Assembly: GCA_964343305.1 (NCBI GenBank)
Contig: CAYFJO010000015.1
Span: 1 to 60,648, forward strand
Source: CAYFJO01 sp964343305
Lineage (GTDB): Bacteria; Planctomycetota; Planctomycetia; Pirellulales; Pirellulaceae
Length of the DNA stretch: 60,648 bases
Direction of reading: 5' to 3'
The notes beneath the pieces are model-generated. The model was not told the DNA's origin. It searched no databases and saw only the letters and a list, made by a program, of their open reading frames with translations. The position numbers were made by a program, and so were the translations under genes. This document shows, one piece after another, positions 33,120-41,190 of this stretch; within the stretch, counting starts at the first letter, position 1, and each line of letters begins with the position of its first letter.

Positions 33120-34742
33120 TCAATAGTCTCGCAATATCTCAGTCGCCGCGTTCATACCACAGGCTCCCATGACGCCGCCGCCGGGGTGGCTGGCTGCACC
33201 ACACATGTAGAGTCCTTTGATGGGGGTGCGATGGTCGGACCAGCCCGCGGTTGGACGCATAAAGAGCAACTGGTTGAAATTCATCGCGCCTTGCATGATG
33301 TTGCCGCCGGTTAGACCGAAAGTGCGTTCGAGGTCGAGTGGGCTGATTATTTGACGGTGCTCGATCGCGTCCGGGACGTTCGGTGCATAACGAGCCAGTG
33401 TCTCGATGCAGCGGTCGGCAAAGTCTTCTTTGACGTCGTCCCAATGCCGGCCGTCGGCGAGTTTGTAGGGTGCGTATTGGACGAACATCGACATCAGGTG
33501 CTTGCCGTCAGGAGCGATCGTGTCGTCGACGCTGGTGGGCAGTGTGATTTCCAGGATTGGTTCGCGGCTGGGCCAGCCGTATTTGGCGTCATCGTAGGCT
33601 CGTTCAAGATAGTCGAGCGTCTCGCCGATGTGGATCGTGCCGTGATGGTGCGGGGCAATGCCGTCGGATGGCTGGCAAAGGAAATTCGGCAGCTCGGACA
33701 ACGCGACGTTGATCTTTGCCGAGGCGGATGCATAGTCGATCTTGGAAATGGCGGTACGAAAACCTTCGGGCAGTTCTGTTGGTTCAAGGAAACGTTGAAA
33801 AGTCAAATTCGCATCAACGCTGGATGCGACCACGGGTGCTTCGTAGGTATTTCCGCCGGCAACAACGCCTTGAATGCGACCGAAGTTGACCAGGACACGC
33901 GCGACTTCGGCTTCACAAATGATGTCGACACGAAGTTCGTTGCACGCTTTTTCCAAGGCGTCTGCCAATCCGCCCATGCCGCCACGGACGTAGCCCCACA
34001 CGCCGCGCGCTCCGCCCGCTTCACCCATCACGTGGTGCAGCAAAACGTAGGCCGTGCCGGGCGACGAGATCGAAGCAAACGCACCGATGATCGCGTCGGT
34101 GGCGAGTGTCGTGCGCAGAATTTCCGATTCGAACCAGCGCTCAAGAATCGGTCGTGCTGCTCCGGTCAACAGTTCGATGGCGTCGGGCAAATCGCTGCCC
34201 AGCGCTGACATCGACTTGTACATGTCCCACAATTTTCCGGTGTCGCGCATTCGTTTGCCAAGGCCAACTTTGCGTGTTGCTTTGGGCAACGGCAAAGGAT
34301 CGGGTGCTGTGCGAGAAAGAAGCGGTTCGAGCACGCTGGCAACTCGTTCGAGCAACGCCTCATACTTGGGAAACACTTCGGCGTCGCGCTGGCTGAACTT
34401 ACCGATTTCGGTTTGGTTGGCCGACGTGTGGGGACCAAGCAACAACGAGCGGCCGTCAATCATCGGTGTGAACGACGACGGATTGCGCGGCAGGACTTCG
34501 AGGCCAAAGTGTTTTAGTCGCAATTCGCGGATGATTTGTGGCAAGAAGAGGCTGATGACGTATGCGGCCGTCGAAACTTTGTAGCCAGGCCAAAGTTCTT
34601 CCGTCGTCGCACATCCGCCCAAGACATGGCGTCGCTCCAAGACGCAGACGGACTTGCCGGACTTGGCCAAATACGCGGCGGTGACGAGTCCGTTGTGGCC
34701 GCCGCCGATGACAATGCAGTCGTATTTTTTTTGCTGAGGCAT
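33120..34742 (-). CDS. FAD-dependent oxidoreductase, phytoene desaturase/PYROXD2 family
   Basis: 540 residues. The FAD-binding motif YDCIVIGGGHNGLVTAAYLA is at the N-terminus with LERRHVLGGCATTEELWPGY following, and the C-terminal FAD motif is GLYMCGAASHPGGGVMGACG, then MNAATEIL. The order and spacing match COG1233 enzymes of the PYROXD2-like branch rather than carotenoid-gene-linked desaturases, and no crtB or crtE is nearby. The substrate is unknown; members include desaturases and amine-type oxidases. It begins 73 bp downstream of the ABC permease gene on the same strand, with a REPIN-like element between them. Confidence 0.85.
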   Translation of the reverse strand: MPQQKKYDCIVIGGGHNGLVTAAYLAKSGKSVCVLERRHVLGGCATTEELWPGYKVSTAAYVISLFLPQIIRELRLKHFGLEVLPRNPSSFTPMIDGRSLLLGPHTSANQTEIGKFSQRDAEVFPKYEALLERVASVLEPLLSRTAPDPLPLPKATRKVGLGKRMRDTGKLWDMYKSMSALGSDLPDAIELLTGAARPILERWFESEILRTTLATDAIIGAFASISSPGTAYVLLHHVMGEAGGARGVWGYVRGGMGGLADALEKACNELRVDIICEAEVARVLVNFGRIQGVVAGGNTYEAPVVASSVDANLTFQRFLEPTELPEGFRTAISKIDYASASAKINVALSELPNFLCQPSDGIAPHHHGTIHIGETLDYLERAYDDAKYGWPSREPILEITLPTSVDDTIAPDGKHLMSMFVQYAPYKLADGRHWDDVKEDFADRCIETLARYAPNVPDAIEHRQIISPLDLERTFGLTGGNIMQGAMNFNQLLFMRPTAGWSDHRTPIKGLYMCGAASHPGGGVMGACGMNAATEILRDY

Positions 34743-34754
34743 GCTTGTCTTTCT

Positions 34755-34812
34755 GTGGGACGGATTGCTAATTCGTCCAGCCGCGATCGGACGGATTGGA
34801 AATCCGTCCTAC
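34755..34812. repeat. REPIN-like pair (GTGG/GTAG feet)
   Basis: The right unit reads GGACGGATT-GGA-AATCCGTCC-TAC (34789-34812), a perfect 9-bp stem with a 3-nt loop and a GTAG foot on the other strand. The left unit (34755-34778) reads GTGG-GACGGATT-GCT-AATTCGTCC, a near copy in inverted orientation with one stem mismatch. It separates the sugar-permease gene from the oxidoreductase gene and may act as a terminator. Confidence 0.72.
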
Positions 34813-34815
34813 AGA

Positions 34816-35640
34816 TTATCCCTTAATTCCCGTGGTGACGATTCCGCGGACGAATGTTCGTTGGGCGAGGAGAAACAAAACTAAGATCGGCAAGGTGAAT
34901 AGCACAGACGCAGCTAAAAGCAAATGGGTCTGGTCGGAGTACGAACTGATAAATCGCTCAAGTCCGTAAGCGAGTGGAAAATGTTCGGCGTCGCGTAGAT
35001 AGAGCAGCGGCCCATTGAAATCGTTCCACGAGTGAATGAATTGGAACAAGGCGACGGTTGCGAGTGCGGGAATGCTCAGCGGCACGACAATTCGAGAAAA
35101 AATGCCGCATTCGCCAAGGCCGTCGATGCGGGCCGCCTCACTGAGTTCCTCGGGAATCGACAGGAAAAATTGCCGCAGTAGAAAAATGTAAAACGCTTCG
35201 CCGAGAAACGTCGGCACGACCAACGCACCGAGCGAGTTGTACAAGCCAAGTTCACGAATTAATAGAAAGCGCGGAATCATGGTCACATGCCAGGGCAGCA
35301 GCATTGTGGCGATCAGAATGCCGAAAAGGATGTCGCGACCGGGCCAACGCAACTTGGCAAAACCGTAGGCCACGATCGAGCACGAGACGAGCGTACCAAT
35401 GACGCTGCCCGCGCACAGCAGCAGCGAGTTGCTCAAGTAACGCAAGAAAGGCATTGACGACAGCGCGTCGGGATAGTTTTGCCACGTTGGATCGCTTGGC
35501 AAGAGCGAATGCGGACGGGCAACGATTTCGTCGGCAGATTTGAGTGAAGACAGAAACATCCACGCGAGTGGAAACGCGAACACGAGTGCTGCGATTGACA
35601 GAATGCTGTAAGGCAGAATGATTTGGAACGTTCGGCGCAT
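34816..35640 (-). CDS. Sugar ABC importer permease, MalG/UgpE-like
   Basis: 274 residues with six membrane helices. The cytoplasmic EAA loop that docks the ATPase reads EAARIDGLGECGIFSRIVVP, followed by LSIPALATVALFQFIHSWND, both diagnostic of the CUT1 carbohydrate family. The N-terminal helix (YSILSIAALVFAFPLAWMF) and the SLLPSDPTWQNYPDAL segment are also typical. It is the last gene of a three-gene minus-strand operon (37093-38058, 35643-37016, this gene) and starts 3 bases after the binding-protein stop. No ATP-binding subunit is encoded nearby, so it probably shares an MsmK-like ATPase made elsewhere. Confidence 0.92.
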   Translation of the reverse strand: MRRTFQIILPYSILSIAALVFAFPLAWMFLSSLKSADEIVARPHSLLPSDPTWQNYPDALSSMPFLRYLSNSLLLCAGSVIGTLVSCSIVAYGFAKLRWPGRDILFGILIATMLLPWHVTMIPRFLLIRELGLYNSLGALVVPTFLGEAFYIFLLRQFFLSIPEELSEAARIDGLGECGIFSRIVVPLSIPALATVALFQFIHSWNDFNGPLLYLRDAEHFPLAYGLERFISSYSDQTHLLLAASVLFTLPILVLFLLAQRTFVRGIVTTGIKG

Positions 35641-35642
35641 TT

Positions 35643-37016
35643 CTATTCTGAGTCGCTCATCCGATCGAGATGTGCTTGGATGCGTTTTGTGGCTTGCTGG
35701 AGAAGTTCGCGTGGCGAGTCATTCGGATCAGCCATCGCTTCGCCGCCAACGTTCTTGATTTCCCGGTTGAACAACGCCGCGCCTCGAACGATTGGGACGG
35801 GGTATTGGTTTTCGCTGCCGGCGAGGTCGACGAATTTACGGAACAACGGTTGGTCGTTGAGGAAGCTTCTGAACACAGGTTCATCGACGACTTTTTGCGA
35901 GACCGGAATCCAACCGCCGTTGGTGCACGTCGTTGCGGCCGCGGACTCGTTGCCGTCGAAGCCGCTCCAGAACTTCATGAACTCCCATGCACCCGCGGAA
36001 CATTTGGCTCCGCGCGGAACGAGAAAGAAGTTACCGTTGACCCAGCCTGCGTCGGGTCGCCCGGTGGACGGATGCGGTAACGGGGCGACGCCGTACTCGG
36101 CGACAGCAAGGCCGTCTTCTCGACGCTGGCGCGTGGTTCGCTGGATGTCGCGGACGCGCCATTGGCCATCGAGGATCATGGCGTAGCGGCCGTGCGGCGA
36201 GTCGTCACTGGTTGGCAGCAGCGGGAATGTTTTGCCGGGTAGCGATTGATCGCCCTGTCGGAAAGCTGCCACTCGCTCTGGCGCGAAGCGCTGGCTAAAG
36301 CTTTGCATCCAATCGAGCGCTTCGACGACGGGCGCCGAATCGGCGGTGACTCCCCTTTCGGAATCGTAGAATTCGCCGCCGAAGGCAATGGCCCAAGCCC
36401 ACAGCCGGCGCGAATCGGGCAAGTAGCCGAATCGTTGGTAGCGGCCGTCGTCGTCGACCAGCGACAAGCGTTGGGCGATGTTCGACAAATCCTCCGGTGT
36501 TTGCGGCAAAGGCACGTTGTTTTCTTCAAACAACGTTTTGTTGTAATACAGCGCGCGGATGTCGAGGCCGTTGCAAAGGCCGTAATGCCGGCCGTCGTAC
36601 TCACACAACTTTCGCGCGGCGGGAAACAGCCAGCGGTTCAATCGTTCGATTTCGTCGGGCGAAGCAAGTTCGTCGAGTGGCGTAAGAGCACCGCGGCTGG
36701 CCCAGTCGGCGATGATCGGATCGTCTTGGTTGATCAAATCGGGTGGGTCGCCGCCCGTGACTGCTAAGAAGAGTTTCACATCCAGGTTGTTGCCAGGCAT
36801 TGCAACGGCGCGGACGAAATGTTTGTCCTGACTTGCGTTGAACCGCCGGACGACTTCTTCGACCACCGCGCGATCTTCGCCGCCCCAGAAGTGCCAGAAG
36901 ACGACTTCTTCACGGTCGATGATTGCCTCGTACGACGTTGGTTCCAGCGCGGCGTAAACAACGATGCCGATTGCGAACAGCATCAATATCAACAGGCCAG
37001 TATGATTGGTTCGCAT
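35643..37016 (-). CDS. Sugar ABC importer solute-binding protein (membrane-anchored)
   Basis: 457 residues. An N-terminal hydrophobic segment (TGLLILMLFAIGIVVYAALE) has no lipobox cysteine, so it is either an uncleaved anchor or a signal peptide. The body is family 1 binding protein fold: VVFWHFWGGEDRAVVEEVVR, FLAVTGGDPPDLINQDDP, HYGLCNGLDIRALYYNKTLF and AGWVNGNFFLVPRGAK, with the AWEFMKFWSG helix near the end. It captures a sugar or oligosaccharide for the two flanking permeases. It is a middle gene in the operon and is nearly fused to the downstream permease gene. A 76-bp gap with a REPIN-like element separates it from the upstream permease gene. Confidence 0.9.
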   Translation of the reverse strand: MRTNHTGLLILMLFAIGIVVYAALEPTSYEAIIDREEVVFWHFWGGEDRAVVEEVVRRFNASQDKHFVRAVAMPGNNLDVKLFLAVTGGDPPDLINQDDPIIADWASRGALTPLDELASPDEIERLNRWLFPAARKLCEYDGRHYGLCNGLDIRALYYNKTLFEENNVPLPQTPEDLSNIAQRLSLVDDDGRYQRFGYLPDSRRLWAWAIAFGGEFYDSERGVTADSAPVVEALDWMQSFSQRFAPERVAAFRQGDQSLPGKTFPLLPTSDDSPHGRYAMILDGQWRVRDIQRTTRQRREDGLAVAEYGVAPLPHPSTGRPDAGWVNGNFFLVPRGAKCSAGAWEFMKFWSGFDGNESAAATTCTNGGWIPVSQKVVDEPVFRSFLNDQPLFRKFVDLAGSENQYPVPIVRGAALFNREIKNVGGEAMADPNDSPRELLQQATKRIQAHLDRMSDSE

Positions 37017-37025
37017 TCTTTACTC

Positions 37026-37087
37026 GTAGCTGCACTCGCCAGAGTGCGGTTTGTGTTTTTCGGCCACGTTCTGGCGAACGTAGCTAC
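37026..37087. repeat. REPIN-like pair with compensatory stem changes
   Basis: Left unit GTAGCT-GCACTC-GCCA-GAGTGC-GG (37026-37049). The right unit, read on the other strand, is GTAGCT-ACGTTC-GCCA-GAACGT-GG (37064-37087). The two arms differ at six positions, and all six fall into three base pairs that stay paired: G-C to A-T, A-T to G-C and C-G to T-A. This conserved stem with a constant GCCA loop supports a structure under selection. It lies between two genes of the sugar importer operon. Confidence 0.8.
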
Positions 37088-37092
37088 AGTTG

Positions 37093-38058
37093 CTAAGTGC
37101 GCATTCCTTGATAGTGGACCCAGTGGCGCGAAGTGCGGAACAGGCCCGCGGTACAAACCAGCAAGACGACAAACAGCACCCACGCCATCGCCGAGGCGTA
37201 GCCCATGTCGAGGTCTTGGAACGCCGCCAAGAAAATGTGCAGCGAGAGGACGAGCGTCGAGCCGACGGGTTCGCCGGTGCCTTCGCTGATGATGTAAATC
37301 TGTGTGAACGCTTGGACGGATTGGATCAGTCCCATAACGAGATTGAAGAAGATGATCGGTGTGAGCATCGGCAGCGTGACGTGCAGGAAACGGCGCAGTC
37401 CGCCCGCTCCGTCGAGCTGGGCCGCTTCGTAAAGTTGTCGCGGCACGTCGCCAATCGCCGCGAGGTAGATGATCATGAAGTTGCCGACGCCCCACAGCGA
37501 CATCAGCACGAGCATGTCTTTGGAGCCAAATCTCGGCCCATAAAACGCCCCATCCGCGTTGAACCAATTGGGCAGCCAAGCCGCTTCGCCGGGCCCTTTT
37601 TGCCACAGCGCTCGTTCGGCGGACAAGCCAAGCGTGTGGTTGACCAGCCCATCTTGAGGATCGAGCAGCCAAAGCCATAAAACACAAGTAGCAACGACTG
37701 GCACGACCGAGGGCAAGAAGAAGATTGCTCGAAAAATCGCCTGGCCCTTGATTCGCCACGACAACATCACGGCAAGCAGAATGCCGAGTACGATCGAAAG
37801 CGGGACGGAGAGCAGTGCGTAATAGGCGGTGTTCCAAATCGCCCGTCCAAAGCCGCGGCCGGAGGCAATTTCGGTCGCTAACCGTTCGTAATTCTGTGTG
37901 CCAACCCAGCGCGGCTCGGTCAACAGATCGTAGCGACAGAAGCTCCAGTACAACGACGCGGCGAACGGGAACACAACTAGTGCTACGAAACCGACCAGCC
38001 AGGGCGAGATAAACGCGAGGCCGGTGAGTGTTGATCGATTTGTGGTGGATTCGGGCAT
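37093..38058 (-). CDS. Sugar ABC importer permease, MalF/UgpA-like
   Basis: 321 residues with six to seven membrane helices. LTGLAFISPWLVGFVALVVF is the usual first helix, NTAYYALLSVPLSIVLGILL the core, and the ATPase-docking EAA loop reads YEAAQLDGAGGLRRFLHVTL, followed by PMLTPIIFFNLVMGLIQSVQ. An approximately 40-residue periplasmic insert (ERALWQKGPGEAAWLPNWFN) lies before helix 4. This is the first gene of the importer operon, so the promoter should lie just upstream, where a REPIN-like element (38110-38170) also sits. The sugar is unknown. Confidence 0.92.
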   Translation of the reverse strand: MPESTTNRSTLTGLAFISPWLVGFVALVVFPFAASLYWSFCRYDLLTEPRWVGTQNYERLATEIASGRGFGRAIWNTAYYALLSVPLSIVLGILLAVMLSWRIKGQAIFRAIFFLPSVVPVVATCVLWLWLLDPQDGLVNHTLGLSAERALWQKGPGEAAWLPNWFNADGAFYGPRFGSKDMLVLMSLWGVGNFMIIYLAAIGDVPRQLYEAAQLDGAGGLRRFLHVTLPMLTPIIFFNLVMGLIQSVQAFTQIYIISEGTGEPVGSTLVLSLHIFLAAFQDLDMGYASAMAWVLFVVLLVCTAGLFRTSRHWVHYQGMRT

Positions 38059-38109
38059 CGTGCGGGTCGTGGTGGATTGGCGGATTTGGAAGGTCGCGTA
38101 TCGCTCAAT

Positions 38110-38170
38110 GTAGCTGAATTTGTGAGAATTCAGACGAGGTGCCAGCCTGAATTTTCACAAATTCAGCTAC
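38110..38170. repeat. REPIN-like pair with GTAG feet
   Basis: The arms are 38110-38133 and 38147-38170, 23 of 24 positions complementary. Each unit is GTAG plus CTGAATT-TGTGAG-AATTCAG (loop TGTGAA in the other arm, the only difference). It lies in the divergent intergenic region between the sugar importer and the penicillin-acylase-like gene, and could affect either promoter. Confidence 0.78.
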
Positions 38171-38213
38171 ATGAGGCGGACGCTGTCGCCCGACAGGACG
38201 AAGATAAGGTTAG

Positions 38214-40400
38214 ATGAAAACGATTCGACTGAAGAATGCGAAACGACAGATCGCCGCCGCGCGAGATGGCGCGGGGGTTCCGCATGTGTCCGCGTCAAAC
38301 TGGCTCGACGCGCTCTACGGTTTAGGTTACATGCACGCCATCGACCGTGGGACGCAGTTGCTGTTCTCGCGCAGCGTTGCCAGCGGCCGGGCGGCGGAGG
38401 AGATTTCGGACAATCCTGAGTTGTTGGAGACCGACCGGTTTTTGCGCAAGATCGGATTGTATCGAGACCTGGAACTAGAGTTTTCATACTTTTCTCCGGA
38501 GTCGCAGGAACAGATCGCAAGCTACTGCGATGGAGTGAACGATGGGCTGGAAAGCTATGGCCGCTCGCTGCCGATGTGGGCGACGGGATTTCAGCCAACG
38601 CCGTGGGAGCCGAGCGCCGTGATCCTCGTGGGCCAGTTGTTGAGTTTCGGCGGACTTGCGATCAGCCAGCTTCAAAATGAACGATTGCTCGTGGAGTTGA
38701 TTCATGCAGGTGTCGATGAGGAGGGGCTGCGCGAGTTGTTCGCGCCGCGTCTGGACGACGTTGATTTTGACTTGTTACAAGAGGTGACGATTGCGAATCA
38801 GTTGTCGGACGAAGCATTGGAAGTTTTGACGGACTTGCCGCGTTTGGCGGGCAGCAACGCTTGGGTGGTTTCGCCTTGGCGAAGCGCGACGGGATCGGCG
38901 CTGGTGTGCTCCGATCCGCATCTCGAAATCAACCGGCTGCCGGCGATCTGGTACGAATCGGTGCTGCGATGGGATGACCAATACGTGATGGGGGCGACGT
39001 TGCCCGGATGTCCGCTGTTTGCCGTCGCGCGCACCAATCAATTGGGCTGGGGCGTGACGTATATGAAAGGCGACACGATCGATTATTTCATCGAAGATTG
39101 CCGCCAAGGTGAGACCGGCTGGCAGTATCGCCGCGGCAACGAGTGGTGCGACTTTCACTTGCGCGAAGAGTCAATGGGCCGCAAAGGCAACGGCTCGCAC
39201 ACGATGAACGTTTATGAAAATGCCCAGGGCATCATTGAAGGCGACCTGGATGAAGCGGGGGCTGGTTTGCATCTGTCCATTGCCTGGTCGGGCAGTTATC
39301 CAGGTTCGGGCCGAGCGATCGCAACGTGGCTCGAAGTGGTCGGGTGCGCGGGCGCGGCCCAGGCGATGGACACGGTTCGAAGCTGCACGCAGCCCACGTT
39401 ATGCTGGATGTTTGCCGACCGCGACGGCCACATTGGCATGCAAGTGTGCGGACGATTCCCCCGGCGCGGCGGCAATCAAACGGGATTAACTCCGATTCCG
39501 GCATGGGACACGAAGAACCATTGGCAAGGTTGGTTGCCGTTGGATTTGTCGCCCAGGTTGTACGATCCACCGTGCGGTTTTATTGTCGCGGCAAACGAAG
39601 ATATGAATCCAGCGAACGGCCCGCTGCTACAGTCTCAGCCATTGTCCGACTATCGAAAACGCCGGATCGTGGAACGGCTCGGGGAGCTCGACAAGGCAAC
39701 GCTCGAAGACATGCAGCAATTGCAATACGACGTAACCAGCGTGCAAGCCCGTGAACTGCTGGAGATTTTTCTCCCACACATGCCGGACGGAGATGTCAAA
39801 ACACGGATGGAAAACTGGGACTGCAGTTATGGCGCGGACAGTGAGGATGCGACTCTGTTTCAGCGGTTGTATCGCAACGTCATGGTGGAAGTCTTTGGCC
39901 ACGAAGAAGGCGTCGGTTGGCGTCGCATGTTGTACCTGTGTTCCCGAGCGGGCTTTTCATTGATGGTGCTCGTGTCCGCCGATCGGTTGCTTCGAAAAGA
40001 GGAATCGCGTTGGTGGCGCGTTCGCAACAAATCGGATCTGATCCGAGCCGCCGCGGAGAGATTGGAACGGGAAACGGATCGCCCGTGGTCCCAGGTAAAC
40101 TACTTTCATTTCACCGACCGATTCTTTGGCGGTCACCAAGTGGGGCGCCTGCTGGGATTCAACAGCCGCCGCTATCCAATGATCGGTTGCCATGCGACTC
40201 CGTTCCAAGGTCACGTGTTGCAAACGGCCAAGCGGGCGTCGACGTTTGCACCGTCCTATCATTTCGTCGCCGACCTGGGTACGGACGAAGCATGGACCAA
40301 CTTGCCAGGCGGCCCGAATGAGAGCCGATTCTCGAAGTATTACAACATCGATGTGCCGCGCTGGTTCGCTGGCGAGTATAAACGGCTAGTCCTTGAGTAA
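38214..40400 (+). CDS. Penicillin acylase family Ntn-hydrolase
   Basis: 728 residues. The precursor has an alpha part starting with the typical ARDGAGVPHVSASNWLDALY and GLGYMHAIDRGTQLL, then a self-cleavage site at LAGSNAWVV, where Ser214 would become the N-terminal nucleophile of the beta chain. SDPHLEINRLPAIWYES and GCPLFAVARTNQLGWGVTYM are conserved beta-chain motifs. Such enzymes hydrolyse amide bonds in beta-lactams, acyl-homoserine lactones or other N-acyl compounds. Family members are normally periplasmic; this one has no signal peptide at its N-terminus (MKTIRLKNAKRQIAAA), so it may be cytoplasmic. AAGG at 38204 precedes the ATG. Confidence 0.88.
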   Translation: MKTIRLKNAKRQIAAARDGAGVPHVSASNWLDALYGLGYMHAIDRGTQLLFSRSVASGRAAEEISDNPELLETDRFLRKIGLYRDLELEFSYFSPESQEQIASYCDGVNDGLESYGRSLPMWATGFQPTPWEPSAVILVGQLLSFGGLAISQLQNERLLVELIHAGVDEEGLRELFAPRLDDVDFDLLQEVTIANQLSDEALEVLTDLPRLAGSNAWVVSPWRSATGSALVCSDPHLEINRLPAIWYESVLRWDDQYVMGATLPGCPLFAVARTNQLGWGVTYMKGDTIDYFIEDCRQGETGWQYRRGNEWCDFHLREESMGRKGNGSHTMNVYENAQGIIEGDLDEAGAGLHLSIAWSGSYPGSGRAIATWLEVVGCAGAAQAMDTVRSCTQPTLCWMFADRDGHIGMQVCGRFPRRGGNQTGLTPIPAWDTKNHWQGWLPLDLSPRLYDPPCGFIVAANEDMNPANGPLLQSQPLSDYRKRRIVERLGELDKATLEDMQQLQYDVTSVQARELLEIFLPHMPDGDVKTRMENWDCSYGADSEDATLFQRLYRNVMVEVFGHEEGVGWRRMLYLCSRAGFSLMVLVSADRLLRKEESRWWRVRNKSDLIRAAAERLERETDRPWSQVNYFHFTDRFFGGHQVGRLLGFNSRRYPMIGCHATPFQGHVLQTAKRASTFAPSYHFVADLGTDEAWTNLPGGPNESRFSKYYNIDVPRWFAGEYKRLVLE

Positions 40401-40406
40401 TCGCCA

Positions 40407-40436
40407 ACTTCCGAAGTCTTCTGAGACTTCGGAAGT
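40407..40436. terminator. Perfect 13-bp hairpin
   Basis: ACTTCCGAAGTCT-TCTG-AGACTTCGGAAGT, seven bases after the acylase stop. No U-run follows. The core resembles the REPIN unit at 431-499 (CCGAAGTC), so it may be a single relative of that family rather than a classical terminator. Confidence 0.55.
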
Positions 40437-40508
40437 CGCCGAGCTTGATTTGGTGAACACAGCGACGATAAGATAGTTGGAAGAGAACCAATTCGTTAGA
40501 GGTTGCCA

Positions 40509-41069
40509 ATGAGTACGGCTTTACGATTTACGTTGGACGAATACGATCGCATGATCGAGCAGGGTGTGTTTGATGACCGGCCAGAAGAGAAAATGGAATT
40601 GGTCTATGGGGAGATTCGCACGATGAGTCCACCAGGTCCGGCGCATGAAGATGTGATTGATCTTTTGGCAAGGTGGAGTTTTGAATCGACGTTGCGTGAC
40701 GAAGTTCGCATCCGAGTGCAAAACTCGATCGGCATTCCGGAGTTAGACAGCGCGCCGCAGCCCGACGTGGCTTGGGTTCGTGAACAGAGCTATCGTGCAG
40801 GCCGGCCGCAATCAAGCGACGTGCTGTTGCTGATCGAAGTATCGGATTCTAGTTTGCCGGACGATCGCACGACCAAGGCCGAATTGTACGCCGAGGCGGG
40901 CGTGTCCGACTATTGGATCATCAACTTGCAGGATTGGTGTATCGAGGTCTACCGAAACCCAGCGAATGGACGATTTCAAGAAAAGCAGACGCACCACACT
41001 GGCGAGACGCTCAGTCCGCTTGCACTTTCTGACGTCAAGCTGGAGATCGCGTTCCTCTTTGCTTCGTGA
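40509..41069 (+). CDS. Uma2-family (DUF820) PD-(D/E)XK nuclease-like protein
   Basis: 186 residues. ELVYGEIRTMSPPGPAHEDV, SIGIPELDSAPQPDVAWVRE and the core DVLLLIEVSDSSLPDDRTTK, AELYAEAGVSDYWIINLQDW define the Uma2/DUF820 family, with D-x(n)-E-x-S and the Lys of the restriction-endonuclease fold. These are abundant in cyanobacteria and planctomycetes; their function is not established. The ATG at 40509 has AGAGG just upstream; a TTG two codons earlier is less likely. The gene stands alone between two unrelated genes. Confidence 0.88.
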   Translation: MSTALRFTLDEYDRMIEQGVFDDRPEEKMELVYGEIRTMSPPGPAHEDVIDLLARWSFESTLRDEVRIRVQNSIGIPELDSAPQPDVAWVREQSYRAGRPQSSDVLLLIEVSDSSLPDDRTTKAELYAEAGVSDYWIINLQDWCIEVYRNPANGRFQEKQTHHTGETLSPLALSDVKLEIAFLFAS

Positions 41070-41190
41070 TGCTGACGATTGTGTCAGTTGCAACGGGCAG
41101 GCGCTTGAAATCTCTTTCATCCCGTAAGCTACGTTTGTCGTGGGCGCATTCTGTTTGCGCGTGGATCATGCCAGTTTCGGTTTTGGGCAA

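Noticed and set aside
33351..34208. 285-codon plus-strand ORF
   Set aside because: Opposite the PYROXD2-like gene; no recognisable fold.
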